From Burkholderia sp. 4M9327F10 (GTDB lineage: Bacteria; Pseudomonadota; Gammaproteobacteria; Burkholderiales; Burkholderiaceae): a stretch of 64,000 nt of DNA. Below are positions 15,750 to 24,056 of the stretch, in pieces. Made by a program: the position numbers and the translations under genes. Location: the NCBI RefSeq assembly GCF_005503145.1, contig NZ_SCNV01000035.1:1-64000 (forward strand), read 5' to 3'. The notes under the pieces were generated by a model. That model saw nothing but the letters and a program-made list of their open reading frames with translations, did not search any database and was not told the origin of the DNA. Position 1 is the first letter of the stretch. Each line of letters opens with the position of its first letter.

Positions 15750-16853
15750 TCAGGCAGACGGCGCGAGGAACGGGTTCGGTCCCGGCGCGGGGAAAACTTC
15801 GTACGAGCCTAGCGGAATCGTAATGAGGCGCTCGTCGTCCGAGGGCAGCACCGTAGTCCACGCCAGCCGTGGCGCCGGCCCGGCCGCCGCCGGCAACGTC
15901 GAGCCGATCCTTGGTGCAGGCACCAGCTTCGACGACACTTCCATGCGCAGAAACACGTCCGCCTTCGTACCGACATACAAACGGATAAACGCCATCAGCT
16001 CCCGGTGCAACCATGCGCCTGGCAACAGGTCGTTAGCCTGTCCGGCATTCGCCGGCCGCAGCGTTACGCGCGCTGCGCGACTGCGATACTCGAGGCGATC
16101 GCCTAGCACATAGCCCCCACCGAGTCCGCGGTGCGTGCCCTCGCCTGGCGCACGGCGCGCGCTACCGGCCGAAGTCAGCGGTCGCGGTTTGCCCGCGCGC
16201 TTTAGCGTCGGGTAGAACTCATCGACCCGCACCTCGACACCCGGCACAGCCAGCGCAACCACACCCGCAAGACCTTCAGGCGTACGCGTGCGCTGGATCA
16301 GCAAACCCAGCAGAGCCAGTACGCGAGAATCCGGCAACCCCGCCCGCGCCGGTTTATCACCCCAGCCGAAACCCGCGAGGCTAAGCAGCTTGCGGGAATG
16401 CGAGTCCGTACCGCCCGGCCGGAAACCGATCGGATAGCGATACTTCTTCCATATGCGGTACAGCAGCGTCACGATGCGGTGATTGAACTGGTCGAGAAAA
16501 GCTTCGACCGCTTCATGCCCCTCCTCGCGCAGCACAATATCGTCGACCGTGTGGGAAGGCATCGCGGCATCTACACCGTACAGGCCCATGAACGTGGTCC
16601 GCACGGTTGGCGCAGCGTCGAGTCGGCTTTCATCAAATTCGACACCTACCACTTCACCCGCTGGAAATCCGATGCGCGGCCGCGGGCGGAATCGCACCGG
16701 CTCATGCTCGAGCGTGTCACGCTCGCCGAAGCCCGGACGATCCGGTACGCGCACTTCCAGCAACTGGCATAGCTGCATGAAGCCCATTGTCGGCGCGCGT
16801 GCAAGCAGCGAGGCGACGAGTGGTTCAAGATTCGGAAAATCGCGCGGGTTCAT
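15750..16853 (-). CDS. tssG: Type VI secretion baseplate protein TssG
   Basis: A 367-residue TssG (ImpH/VasB) protein: starts NPRDFPNLEPLVASLLARAP, contains the EAVEAFLDQFNHRIVTLLYRIWKKYRY segment typical of the family, and ends with a Pro-rich tail. TssG forms the baseplate wedge with TssF, TssE and TssK. Start 16853 was preferred because it overlaps the tssF stop by four bases; an in-frame start at 16886 adds eleven residues. It appears intact although its upstream partner is truncated. Confidence 0.85.
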   Translation of the reverse strand: MNPRDFPNLEPLVASLLARAPTMGFMQLCQLLEVRVPDRPGFGERDTLEHEPVRFRPRPRIGFPAGEVVGVEFDESRLDAAPTVRTTFMGLYGVDAAMPSHTVDDIVLREEGHEAVEAFLDQFNHRIVTLLYRIWKKYRYPIGFRPGGTDSHSRKLLSLAGFGWGDKPARAGLPDSRVLALLGLLIQRTRTPEGLAGVVALAVPGVEVRVDEFYPTLKRAGKPRPLTSAGSARRAPGEGTHRGLGGGYVLGDRLEYRSRAARVTLRPANAGQANDLLPGAWLHRELMAFIRLYVGTKADVFLRMEVSSKLVPAPRIGSTLPAAAGPAPRLAWTTVLPSDDERLITIPLGSYEVFPAPGPNPFLAPSA

Positions 16854-17899
16854 AGCGGGGAACGCAGCGCCTTGCTGCGTGGCCATTCGGTACGGGCTTG
16901 CGACGGCAGGCTCACGATCGCCAGCTTCGTGAACAGGTTGATTTCCGCATACAGAGCGAAGAACCGATGCAGCAGTTCACCAAACAGCATCACGTCGCCT
17001 TCACCGGCGAACGCGTGAGCGTCAATGGTCACTTCGATCAGCACACCACGCTCGACGGAGCCGCCGGACACCTCTTCAAGCAATTCCTCCGATATGTGCA
17101 GGATGCCCGCGAGGCGGCGGCGATTCAATTCGTCGTCGCTCCAGTCGTAGAGCGCCAGCGCTCCGCGCAGCACTTCAGCGTCCATCATCGACAGGAAGTT
17201 CGGCGCAAGATGCGACAGCACCCGCCACTGGAACCGGTCGCCCGTCGGCGGATAAAGCGGCAGGGTCGGCGCTACCAGATTGCGCACGCCCGCAACGTTC
17301 GGTGTGCTCTCGCCCAGCTCGTTGATGCTCGCCTCGCGTAGACCCTTTCGCGGCAGCAGACCATTGGTGCCCGTCACACGCAACGACAGGCTTTCTTCCG
17401 GCAGATCGTCCATGGTCTCCCAAGCGTGGCCGCCCAGGATGACCCACGTGTCATGCAGCCCAGTGACGCCGGGACGCACCCGGGTATGGAAATACCGTTC
17501 CGGTGCTTCGTGCCGTAGCATGCCGCCGCGGTGCCGGAAGGTGGCAAACGGCACGTACTCGTAGCGCTCCGCGCTGTCGTGATCGAACGATTCGATCGCA
17601 TCCACGGAATAGGTTTCGACATGTTCGCCCTGGTGGCCCGCCGGAACGACACGGTATTCCGTCTCGTGGTGGTCGACCTGGATCGGCTCTGCGTCAAGTG
17701 TGAACAGGTTGATTACCGGTGTGCAGTAGAGCCGGACATTCTCAGCGGTGAAACGCTGGTCAGACGGATAGCTCTGCTTCAGCAGAACTTCAAGCTCGAA
17801 GCTCGTTGTACTCGCAGGCAGCTTCGCAACATCCAGCCCGCACAGATCGACGAAGAGGAATTTCTCGCGAAACGTGAAGTATTCGAGCAGCAGTTGATA
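16850..17899 (-). pseudogene. tssF: TssF baseplate protein, N-terminal ~40% missing
   Basis: About 350 codons of TssF (ImpG/VasA) remain, starting YQLLLEYFTFREKFLFVDL, which in full-length proteins of about 600 residues lies well into the chain. Upstream of ~17,899 the frame stays open to an ATG at 18052, but that part is antisense to hcp and gives an unrelated sequence. The N-terminal part is therefore lost at a rearrangement joint with hcp. The remaining C-terminal part is in frame and undamaged. A functional wedge is unlikely unless a second tssF exists. Confidence 0.8.
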
Positions 17900-18173
17900 C
17901 CTGTACAAGGCCGTCACGAGCGGCCAGACCCTCAAGTCGATCGAGATCAAGTGGTTCAAGATCGACGATGCGGGCAAGGAAAAGGAATACTTCAACACGA
18001 AGCTCGACAACGTGAAGGTTGTGGCCGTCAATCCGAAGATGCACGACATCAAGAATCCGGACTACGAAAAGCACAACCACCTCGAAGACGTCGAACTGCG
18101 CTACGAGAAGATCACCTGGTCGTACAAGGACGGCAACATCATCCACGCCGATAGCTGGAACGAGCGTTCGTAA
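17898..18173 (+). pseudogene. hcp: Hcp (TssD) tube protein, 5' half missing
   Basis: The plus strand reads YLYKAVTSGQTLKSIEIKWF and continues as a normal Hcp C-terminal half to ...IIHADSWNERS and TAA at 18171-18173. The first ~75 residues of the usual ~165 are absent: the sequence before 17,898 is the opposite strand of tssF. No start codon in a plausible place remains. Hcp hexamers form the inner tube of T6SS, so the half gene cannot support secretion by itself. Confidence 0.8.
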
Positions 18174-18242
18174 AAACAGGCTCTCCGAAAACCGGTGCCG
18201 ACCCGACTGATCCCCGTCACGGGTTGTGTACCGGTTCTTTTC

Positions 18243-18274
18243 GCCAGTCGACCTTGTCGGCTGGCGCTTTTTAT
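18243..18274 (+). terminator. Rho-independent terminator after hcp
   Basis: GCCAGTCGAC (18243-18252) and GTCGGCTGGC (18256-18265) form a 10-bp stem with one G-U pair and a CTT loop, followed by GCTTTTTATT. It lies between hcp and tssH. Such a terminator usually lets abundant hcp mRNA exceed that of downstream genes. Confidence 0.8.
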
Positions 18275-18298
18275 TGCCTCTCAGAACCGGGTACTCAC

Positions 18299-21067
18299 AT
18301 GACGATGCGCGACTCCACACACCTGCTTCGCAAGCTCAATCCGCATTGCGCGAGTGCGCTTGAAGCCGCAGCGAATCTGTGTCAGGCGCGCCTCGCCGGC
18401 GAAATCACCGTCGAACACTGGTTGCTGAAGCTCATCGAAGCAGGCGACGGCGACATTCCCGCGATCCTGCGGCGCTACGAGATCGATATCGACGGTGTAT
18501 GGGATGCGTTGCTCGCTGCGATCGACCGCTCGCCCCGCGATCTGCGCGGCAAGCCATCTCTTTCCCGGTCGCTGGCAAGCGTGCTGGAAAGCGCCTGGAT
18601 GTATGCGTCGGTGGGCGAAGCGCCGCAACCGATCCGCTCGGCCAACCTGCTGCAGGCGATTGTCGATGCGCCGCATACCTTGCGTGCGACGGATGCCTGG
18701 CCACTGCTGTCGTTCGGCACGACGCAGATCCAGCGGCTGATGCCCGAACTCGACCGGCATTCGGCAGAAGGCATCCCAAAGGCAGAGACACCCGCTACGA
18801 ATGATGCGCAGGCGGCAACCGGCGGCTCCGAATCAACGCTAGCGCCGCCCGCCGCGGATAGCGCTAACTCCCGGCGCCCGGCGCCACCGCAGGCGGTCAG
18901 CCGCCCGACGTACGGTGAAGCGCTCGCTCGCTTTGCCATCGACCTGACCGCGAAAGCAAAACGCGGCGAGATCGACCCGGTGTTCGGCCGCGATCGCGAG
19001 ATCCAGCAAACCATCGACGTCCTTGCACGGCGCCGCAAGAACAACCCGATCCTCGTCGGCGAACCCGGCGTCGGCAAGACCGCGCTCGTCGAAGGGCTCG
19101 CACTGCGCGTCGCAGAAGGCAGCGTACCGAATGTGATCCGCGACGTGCGCATCCTCACGCTCGACCTCGGCCTGCTGCAGGCCGGGGCCGGCGTGAAAGG
19201 GGAATTCGAACAACGTCTGAAGAGCGTCATTGACGAGGTGCAGGCTTCGCCCGTGCCAATCCTGCTGTTTATCGATGAAGCGCACACGCTGATTGGCGCG
19301 GGCAACGCGGCCGGCGGCGCCGACGCTGCGAATCTGCTGAAGCCCGCTCTGGCACGCGGCGAGCTGCGCACCATTGCCGCGACAACCTGGTCCGAGTACA
19401 AGGAATACTTCGAGCGTGACGCAGCGCTCGAGCGGCGCTTTCAGCTCATCAAGGTGGACGAGCCGGATGATGCCGCTGCATGCCTGATGCTGCGAGGTCT
19501 GGCAAGCCGCTATGCGAAATACCACAACGTGCACATTCGCGACGCCGCGATCATCGCGGCCGTCAAACTCTCACGCCGTTACATCCCGGCACGGCAACTG
19601 CCCGACAAGGCAGTCGATCTGATCGACACCGCCGCGGCGCGCGTGCGCATGGGACTCGAATCGCCACCGTCCGAACTGCAACGCGCGCAGGCGAGTGTCG
19701 CCGCGCTCGAGCTGGAACTGGCTACGCTCGATGCAGACCGGAAGGCCGGCATAGCGGATCCGGCATCACGTCACGAAGCCTTGAGCAGCGCGCTGTCCGA
19801 CGCGTGCGCCGAACTCGACAGTTTGCGGCTGAAGTACGATCGTGAGCTCGAACTCGTCAATACGTTGCTGGCACAACGCGAAACGTGCAGGGACGAGCGG
19901 CGCGAGCAGGATGAGCGCGCCGGCGCCGCGCTCGATGCTGCCCAGCGAGCGCTCGCAGACGCACAAGGCAAGACGCCACTGATCTTCGCTGACGTCGATG
20001 CACAGGCAATCGCGCGCGTGGTTGCGGAATGGACTGGCGTGCCGGTCGGCAATCTGATCGACGACGAACTCAAGAGCCTGCTCGCGATCGAGCAGAACCT
20101 CGGTACCCGTGTTGTCGCTCAGGACGACGCGCTCGCCGCACTCGCCGAAAGCTTGCGTACCGCGAAAGCCGGACTCAAGAACGAACATGCGCCGCTCGGG
20201 GTGTTCCTGCTTGCCGGTCCGTCAGGCGTCGGCAAGACCGAAACCGCACTGGCACTCGCCGATTTGCTGTTCGGTGGCGAAGCCGCACTGACCACCATCA
20301 ATATGTCCGAGTACCAGGAATCGCACACGCTCTCGCAGCTCAAGGGATCGCCGCCGGGCTACGTCGGTTACGGCCGCGGCGGGGTGCTGACAGAGGCGGT
20401 TCGCCAACGGCCGTATAGCGTCGTGCTGCTCGATGAAGTGGAGAAAGCGCACCGCGACGTGCTCGACATCTTCTATCAGGTATTCGACCGCGGCACGATG
20501 CGCGATGGCGAAGGTCGCGAGATCGATTTCCGCAACTGTGTGATCCTGATGACGTCCAATCTCGGCAGTACGCAGATCGACGAAGCCACGAGTGAGAACC
20601 CGTCCATCTCACAAGGCGAACTGCTTGAGGCGATTCATCCCCAACTCGTCGCACACTTCCAGCCAGCCCTTCTTGCGCGTTTTCAGACGCTCGTGTACCG
20701 GCCGCTCGATGCTGACGCGCTAGCGTCGATCGTACGGCTGAAGGTCGCGAAGATCGCCGAACGTTTGCATCGCCAGTACGATATTGCGCTCACCTGTGAC
20801 GATGCATTGACCGGTTCGCTGGCGCAACTTTGCCTCGCTCGCGAATCCGGTGCACGCAACGTGGATGCGTTTCTCAACCAGAATATCCTGCCGGCCGTGT
20901 CACGCGAACTTCTTGCACGTATGGCAGATGGTTCGCTTCCTGCTGAGGTCCGCTTGTCGACGTCCGATAACGCTAGTCTGGTGATTGACTTTGTCGATCG
21001 CCGCGACGCATCTTCTTCGGGCGGTGCTTCCACTGACGTTCCAGTTGCCGCCGATCTGAGCGCCTGA
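18299..21067 (+). CDS. tssH: Type VI secretion AAA+ ATPase TssH (ClpV)
   Basis: A 922-residue ClpV. The N-domain (about 1-160) is followed by a variable linker, AAA1 with Walker A GEPGVGKT (~254-261) and Walker B LLFIDEAH (~321), a middle coiled-coil insertion (~455-560), then AAA2 with Walker A GPSGVGKT (~640-647) and Walker B VVLLDEVEKAH (~708). ClpV disassembles the contracted TssB/TssC sheath. ATG 18299 was chosen over an upstream frame start at 18224 that lies inside the terminator region. Intact, but no tssB or tssC is present here for it to act on. Confidence 0.9.
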   Translation: MTMRDSTHLLRKLNPHCASALEAAANLCQARLAGEITVEHWLLKLIEAGDGDIPAILRRYEIDIDGVWDALLAAIDRSPRDLRGKPSLSRSLASVLESAWMYASVGEAPQPIRSANLLQAIVDAPHTLRATDAWPLLSFGTTQIQRLMPELDRHSAEGIPKAETPATNDAQAATGGSESTLAPPAADSANSRRPAPPQAVSRPTYGEALARFAIDLTAKAKRGEIDPVFGRDREIQQTIDVLARRRKNNPILVGEPGVGKTALVEGLALRVAEGSVPNVIRDVRILTLDLGLLQAGAGVKGEFEQRLKSVIDEVQASPVPILLFIDEAHTLIGAGNAAGGADAANLLKPALARGELRTIAATTWSEYKEYFERDAALERRFQLIKVDEPDDAAACLMLRGLASRYAKYHNVHIRDAAIIAAVKLSRRYIPARQLPDKAVDLIDTAAARVRMGLESPPSELQRAQASVAALELELATLDADRKAGIADPASRHEALSSALSDACAELDSLRLKYDRELELVNTLLAQRETCRDERREQDERAGAALDAAQRALADAQGKTPLIFADVDAQAIARVVAEWTGVPVGNLIDDELKSLLAIEQNLGTRVVAQDDALAALAESLRTAKAGLKNEHAPLGVFLLAGPSGVGKTETALALADLLFGGEAALTTINMSEYQESHTLSQLKGSPPGYVGYGRGGVLTEAVRQRPYSVVLLDEVEKAHRDVLDIFYQVFDRGTMRDGEGREIDFRNCVILMTSNLGSTQIDEATSENPSISQGELLEAIHPQLVAHFQPALLARFQTLVYRPLDADALASIVRLKVAKIAERLHRQYDIALTCDDALTGSLAQLCLARESGARNVDAFLNQNILPAVSRELLARMADGSLPAEVRLSTSDNASLVIDFVDRRDASSSGGASTDVPVAADLSA

Positions 21068-21078
21068 GAGAGTAAGCC

Positions 21079-21519
21079 ATGCCACCTGGTCCCTCCCTGT
21101 ACGATATGCTGCTGGGCCACATTGGCGGCGAGCCGCTCGACGCCTACGACGACAAGACGCTCGAGATGATGAGCGTCCAGCAGAACATCCGTCGCATCCT
21201 CAATACGCGAGCCGGTGCCCTCAAGCACCTGCCCGACTACGGATTGCCAGACCTCACGAACATTTACAAGGCACTGCCGGCTTCAGCGCATCTGCTCAAG
21301 CAGCAGATGGAAACCACGTTGCTGGCGTATGAGCCGCGTATCCGGGCAATCGATGTCGACTACATCGACAACGCCGACCCCGGGGTGCTGGTGAGCTACG
21401 AAATGACCTGTCACCTGAAGAAGGCGGGACTCGTGCGGTTCGGAACGTACTTTGAGCCGCCGGGCCGCATGCGTGTGGAGCGTCGAGTTCAGGGAGAGCG
21501 GGAATCGGGTCGGCAATAA
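21079..21519 (+). CDS. tssE: Type VI secretion baseplate protein TssE (gp25-like)
   Basis: A 146-residue gp25-family lysozyme-like protein. It has the conserved stretch QNIRRILNTRAGALKHLPDYG followed by LPDLT and a C-terminal Arg/Glu-rich tail. TssE is part of the T6SS baseplate wedge. It follows tssH by 11 bases in the same operon and is intact. Confidence 0.87.
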   Translation: MPPGPSLYDMLLGHIGGEPLDAYDDKTLEMMSVQQNIRRILNTRAGALKHLPDYGLPDLTNIYKALPASAHLLKQQMETTLLAYEPRIRAIDVDYIDNADPGVLVSYEMTCHLKKAGLVRFGTYFEPPGRMRVERRVQGERESGRQ

Positions 21520-21566
21520 AGTCCGGCATTTGCCTGTCCATGTCGCGCGGCCGGCGCCCCGATCCC

Positions 21567-23969
21567 CTACTCGATCAAACTCACCTCAAGCATCCGCTGA
21601 TCGATCCGGCCGTGATCGTCGATCGCCCGCACCGTATAACTCCCCGCGGTACGTGGTTGCCAGTACAACGCCGCACCAGGATCGCTGCGGCCCACATAGG
21701 CGTCGTTGACGAACCAGTACAGCGCGTGCGCGTCGGCATCGGTGTTCGCGTTAAAGGCAATCCGCTCCTGGCCGAGCTGCTTCAGGCGCATCGTATAGAC
21801 GCTGCCGCGCACCGGTGACGTGATCTGCGGCGGGTCGCCATTGGGCGCACCGGCATCGCGGCACGCCGGGTTCTGCGGCGGCTTGCGGCGCGGAATACCC
21901 GCTTGCGCGAACACCTGCTGCAGATCGGAAGGCCAGAACTCGTACACCTCCTCATGCGTGTTCTTGCCCGCATAGGGCGGACAGGCCAGCAGGCCCGTCG
22001 CATCGTCGATCACCACGGGCCGGTGCACATTGCTCACGCGAATCGGCGATTTGCCTGGGATGAACCAGGTCCAGCCACGTTGCGGGCACCACTGGTTAGG
22101 CAAGTCGCCGCTAGCCAGACAGATCTGCACACGCTTGAGATTCGCCGGTTTGGGCCGGTACGGTTCGGCCAGTTGCGCACGTTCGGCTTCCAGCCCATCG
22201 ACGATCTGAAAGAACAGTGGCGCCGCGGCATCCACACCGACGAATGCCGGATTACCGGTGCTGTCGAAATTGCCCACCCAGACCACCAGCACGTAAGGGC
22301 CGAACACGCCCGCGGTCCACGCATCGCGAAACGCCCATGACGTACCCGTCTTCCAGTACACCGGCAGATGCGACGGCTGTGCGCCGGTGGTCTCGTCCGG
22401 CCGCAGATGCTGGCGCAACATGTCCATCACCATGAAGCTGGCCTCGTCGCTAAGCATGCGCGTGCCAGCTACCTGAGGATCGCTCGCGCGCAGGCGCAGC
22501 GGTCTCAGTTCGCCGCGATTGGCGAGCATTGCGTAGAGGCCGGCCAGTTCCTGCATGGTGACTTCGCCGCCGCCGAGCACCAGCGCAAGTCCGTAGTGCT
22601 GTTCACTCGCCATGTGCCCGATGCCCGCTTGCTGCAGGAACTGATACAGATCGGGTTCATGCAGTTGCGAGGCTACCCACACCGCCGGAATATTGCGGCT
22701 GCGGTTCAGCGCATCGGTGGCAGTGATCGGCCCGAGGAAGTGGCCGTCGAAATTCTCCGGCGTGTAGGGGCCGAACGAGGTGGGCACGTCGCGCAGCACG
22801 GTCTGTGGATGCAGCACGCCCTGATCGAATCCCAGCGCGTAGATGAACGGTTTGAGTGCCGAGCCCGGAGAGCGCCGTGCCAACGTTCCGTTAACCTGAC
22901 CTTGTATCGAGCGGTTGAAATAGTCCGCCGAGCCGACCAGTGCCTTGATGCCCATATCGCGCGTATCGACCAGCATGGCCGACGCGTTGCGAATCCCGAT
23001 CGCATTGTTACGCGCAACATAGCGGGCAATCTGCCGCTCGAGAATATGCTGCAGGTCCAGATCGAGTGTGGTCCGTATGCGCGATTCGCGGTCGTCGCTG
23101 TCCATTCGCCGCGCCGCCAGAACCTGCTCCACCGCATGCGGCGCTTCGAACGGCAGGCGCGACAACGGCCGGATATTCAGGGGCAGCGCAAACAACGGCT
23201 TGAGTGCGGCATCCTGGGGATGAGTCGTCAGCCAGCGTGCGTAAAGACGATTGCGTGAAGTCGCGAGCTGCCGGTTGATCACCGTATCGGCGCCGGCGGC
23301 CCCCTGTGTGGGCACGCTCGGCAAACGGCGCGCCGGATCCTGCGGAATCACCGCGAGCGTCAACGCCTCCGGCAAGCTCAGCTCACCCACCGACTTGTTG
23401 AAATACGCAATACTGGCCGCACCGGCTCCTTCGACGTTGCGGCCGTACGGCGCGTCGTTCAGATAGGCCTCGAGAATCTGCTCTTTCGAGTAAAACAGCT
23501 CAAGCTGAATCGCGCGGCCCACCTGCTTGAGCTTGCCCCACGGCGTGCGCGTATTGAGCTGCCACAGCGAGCGCGCCAACTGCATGGTGATAGTCGAGCC
23601 GCCCTGGCGGTTACCGTGCCGCACATAGGTGACCCACGCACCACGCGCCAGACCGTAGGGATTGAAGCCGGGATGCCAGCGATACCAACGGTCCTCGTGC
23701 AGCAACACGGCGTCCACCAGTTGCGGCGACATGTCCTTGAGCGGCACCCACAAGCGGAAACGGTCGTCGCTCGCGAGCGTCAGACGCAGCAGCCGGCCGC
23801 GATCGTCATAGACCGCCGTGGAGGAAGGCTTCCAGCTTTGCAGCGACGGATGCGGCCACAGGCGGCAACCCACCAGCACGCCCACGACGAGCAGCGCGCC
23901 AACCAGCCAGTTCTGCCAGCGCTGAAGCCAGCCGCCGCACGCTTGCAGCAAGGAACGAAATAAAGACAC
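21567..23969 (-). CDS. pbpC: Penicillin-binding protein 1C
   Basis: An 800-residue bifunctional PBP: one N-terminal transmembrane segment, a family 51 glycosyltransferase domain (HEDRWYRWHPGFN near 92, QGGSTITMQLAR), a transpeptidase domain with SALK, SRN and KTGTS motifs, and a C-terminal BiPBP_C domain. It acts in periplasmic peptidoglycan repair. The frame is open to a GTG at 24017, but that codon lies inside a perfect hairpin; GTG 23969 (VSLFRSLLQ) was preferred because it gives the usual short cytoplasmic tail. The neighbouring alpha-2-macroglobulin gene upstream is its well-known partner. Confidence 0.85.
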   Translation of the reverse strand: MSLFRSLLQACGGWLQRWQNWLVGALLVVGVLVGCRLWPHPSLQSWKPSSTAVYDDRGRLLRLTLASDDRFRLWVPLKDMSPQLVDAVLLHEDRWYRWHPGFNPYGLARGAWVTYVRHGNRQGGSTITMQLARSLWQLNTRTPWGKLKQVGRAIQLELFYSKEQILEAYLNDAPYGRNVEGAGAASIAYFNKSVGELSLPEALTLAVIPQDPARRLPSVPTQGAAGADTVINRQLATSRNRLYARWLTTHPQDAALKPLFALPLNIRPLSRLPFEAPHAVEQVLAARRMDSDDRESRIRTTLDLDLQHILERQIARYVARNNAIGIRNASAMLVDTRDMGIKALVGSADYFNRSIQGQVNGTLARRSPGSALKPFIYALGFDQGVLHPQTVLRDVPTSFGPYTPENFDGHFLGPITATDALNRSRNIPAVWVASQLHEPDLYQFLQQAGIGHMASEQHYGLALVLGGGEVTMQELAGLYAMLANRGELRPLRLRASDPQVAGTRMLSDEASFMVMDMLRQHLRPDETTGAQPSHLPVYWKTGTSWAFRDAWTAGVFGPYVLVVWVGNFDSTGNPAFVGVDAAAPLFFQIVDGLEAERAQLAEPYRPKPANLKRVQICLASGDLPNQWCPQRGWTWFIPGKSPIRVSNVHRPVVIDDATGLLACPPYAGKNTHEEVYEFWPSDLQQVFAQAGIPRRKPPQNPACRDAGAPNGDPPQITSPVRGSVYTMRLKQLGQERIAFNANTDADAHALYWFVNDAYVGRSDPGAALYWQPRTAGSYTVRAIDDHGRIDQRMLEVSLIE

Positions 23970-24013
23970 GATGGGGAAATTCGCAGAAAACAGGAACGGA
24001 GCCGCCTGCCGGG

Positions 24014-24047
24014 CCACACGTCATGCGCTTTCGCGCTGGACGTGTGG
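24014..24047. repeat. Nested perfect hairpin between alpha-2-macroglobulin and pbpC genes
   Basis: CCACACGTC (24014-24022) pairs with GACGTGTGG (24039-24047); inside it GCGC-TTTC-GCGC (24025-24036) forms a second stem. No T-run follows. It could attenuate or stabilise the mRNA between the two genes, and it covers the upstream possible GTG start of pbpC. Confidence 0.7.
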
Positions 24048-24056
24048 CCGCGAGAT

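Noticed and set aside
17900..18052. N-terminal extension of the tssF frame to ATG 18052
   Set aside because: These 50 codons are the opposite strand of hcp and do not resemble TssF; the frame is open only by chance.
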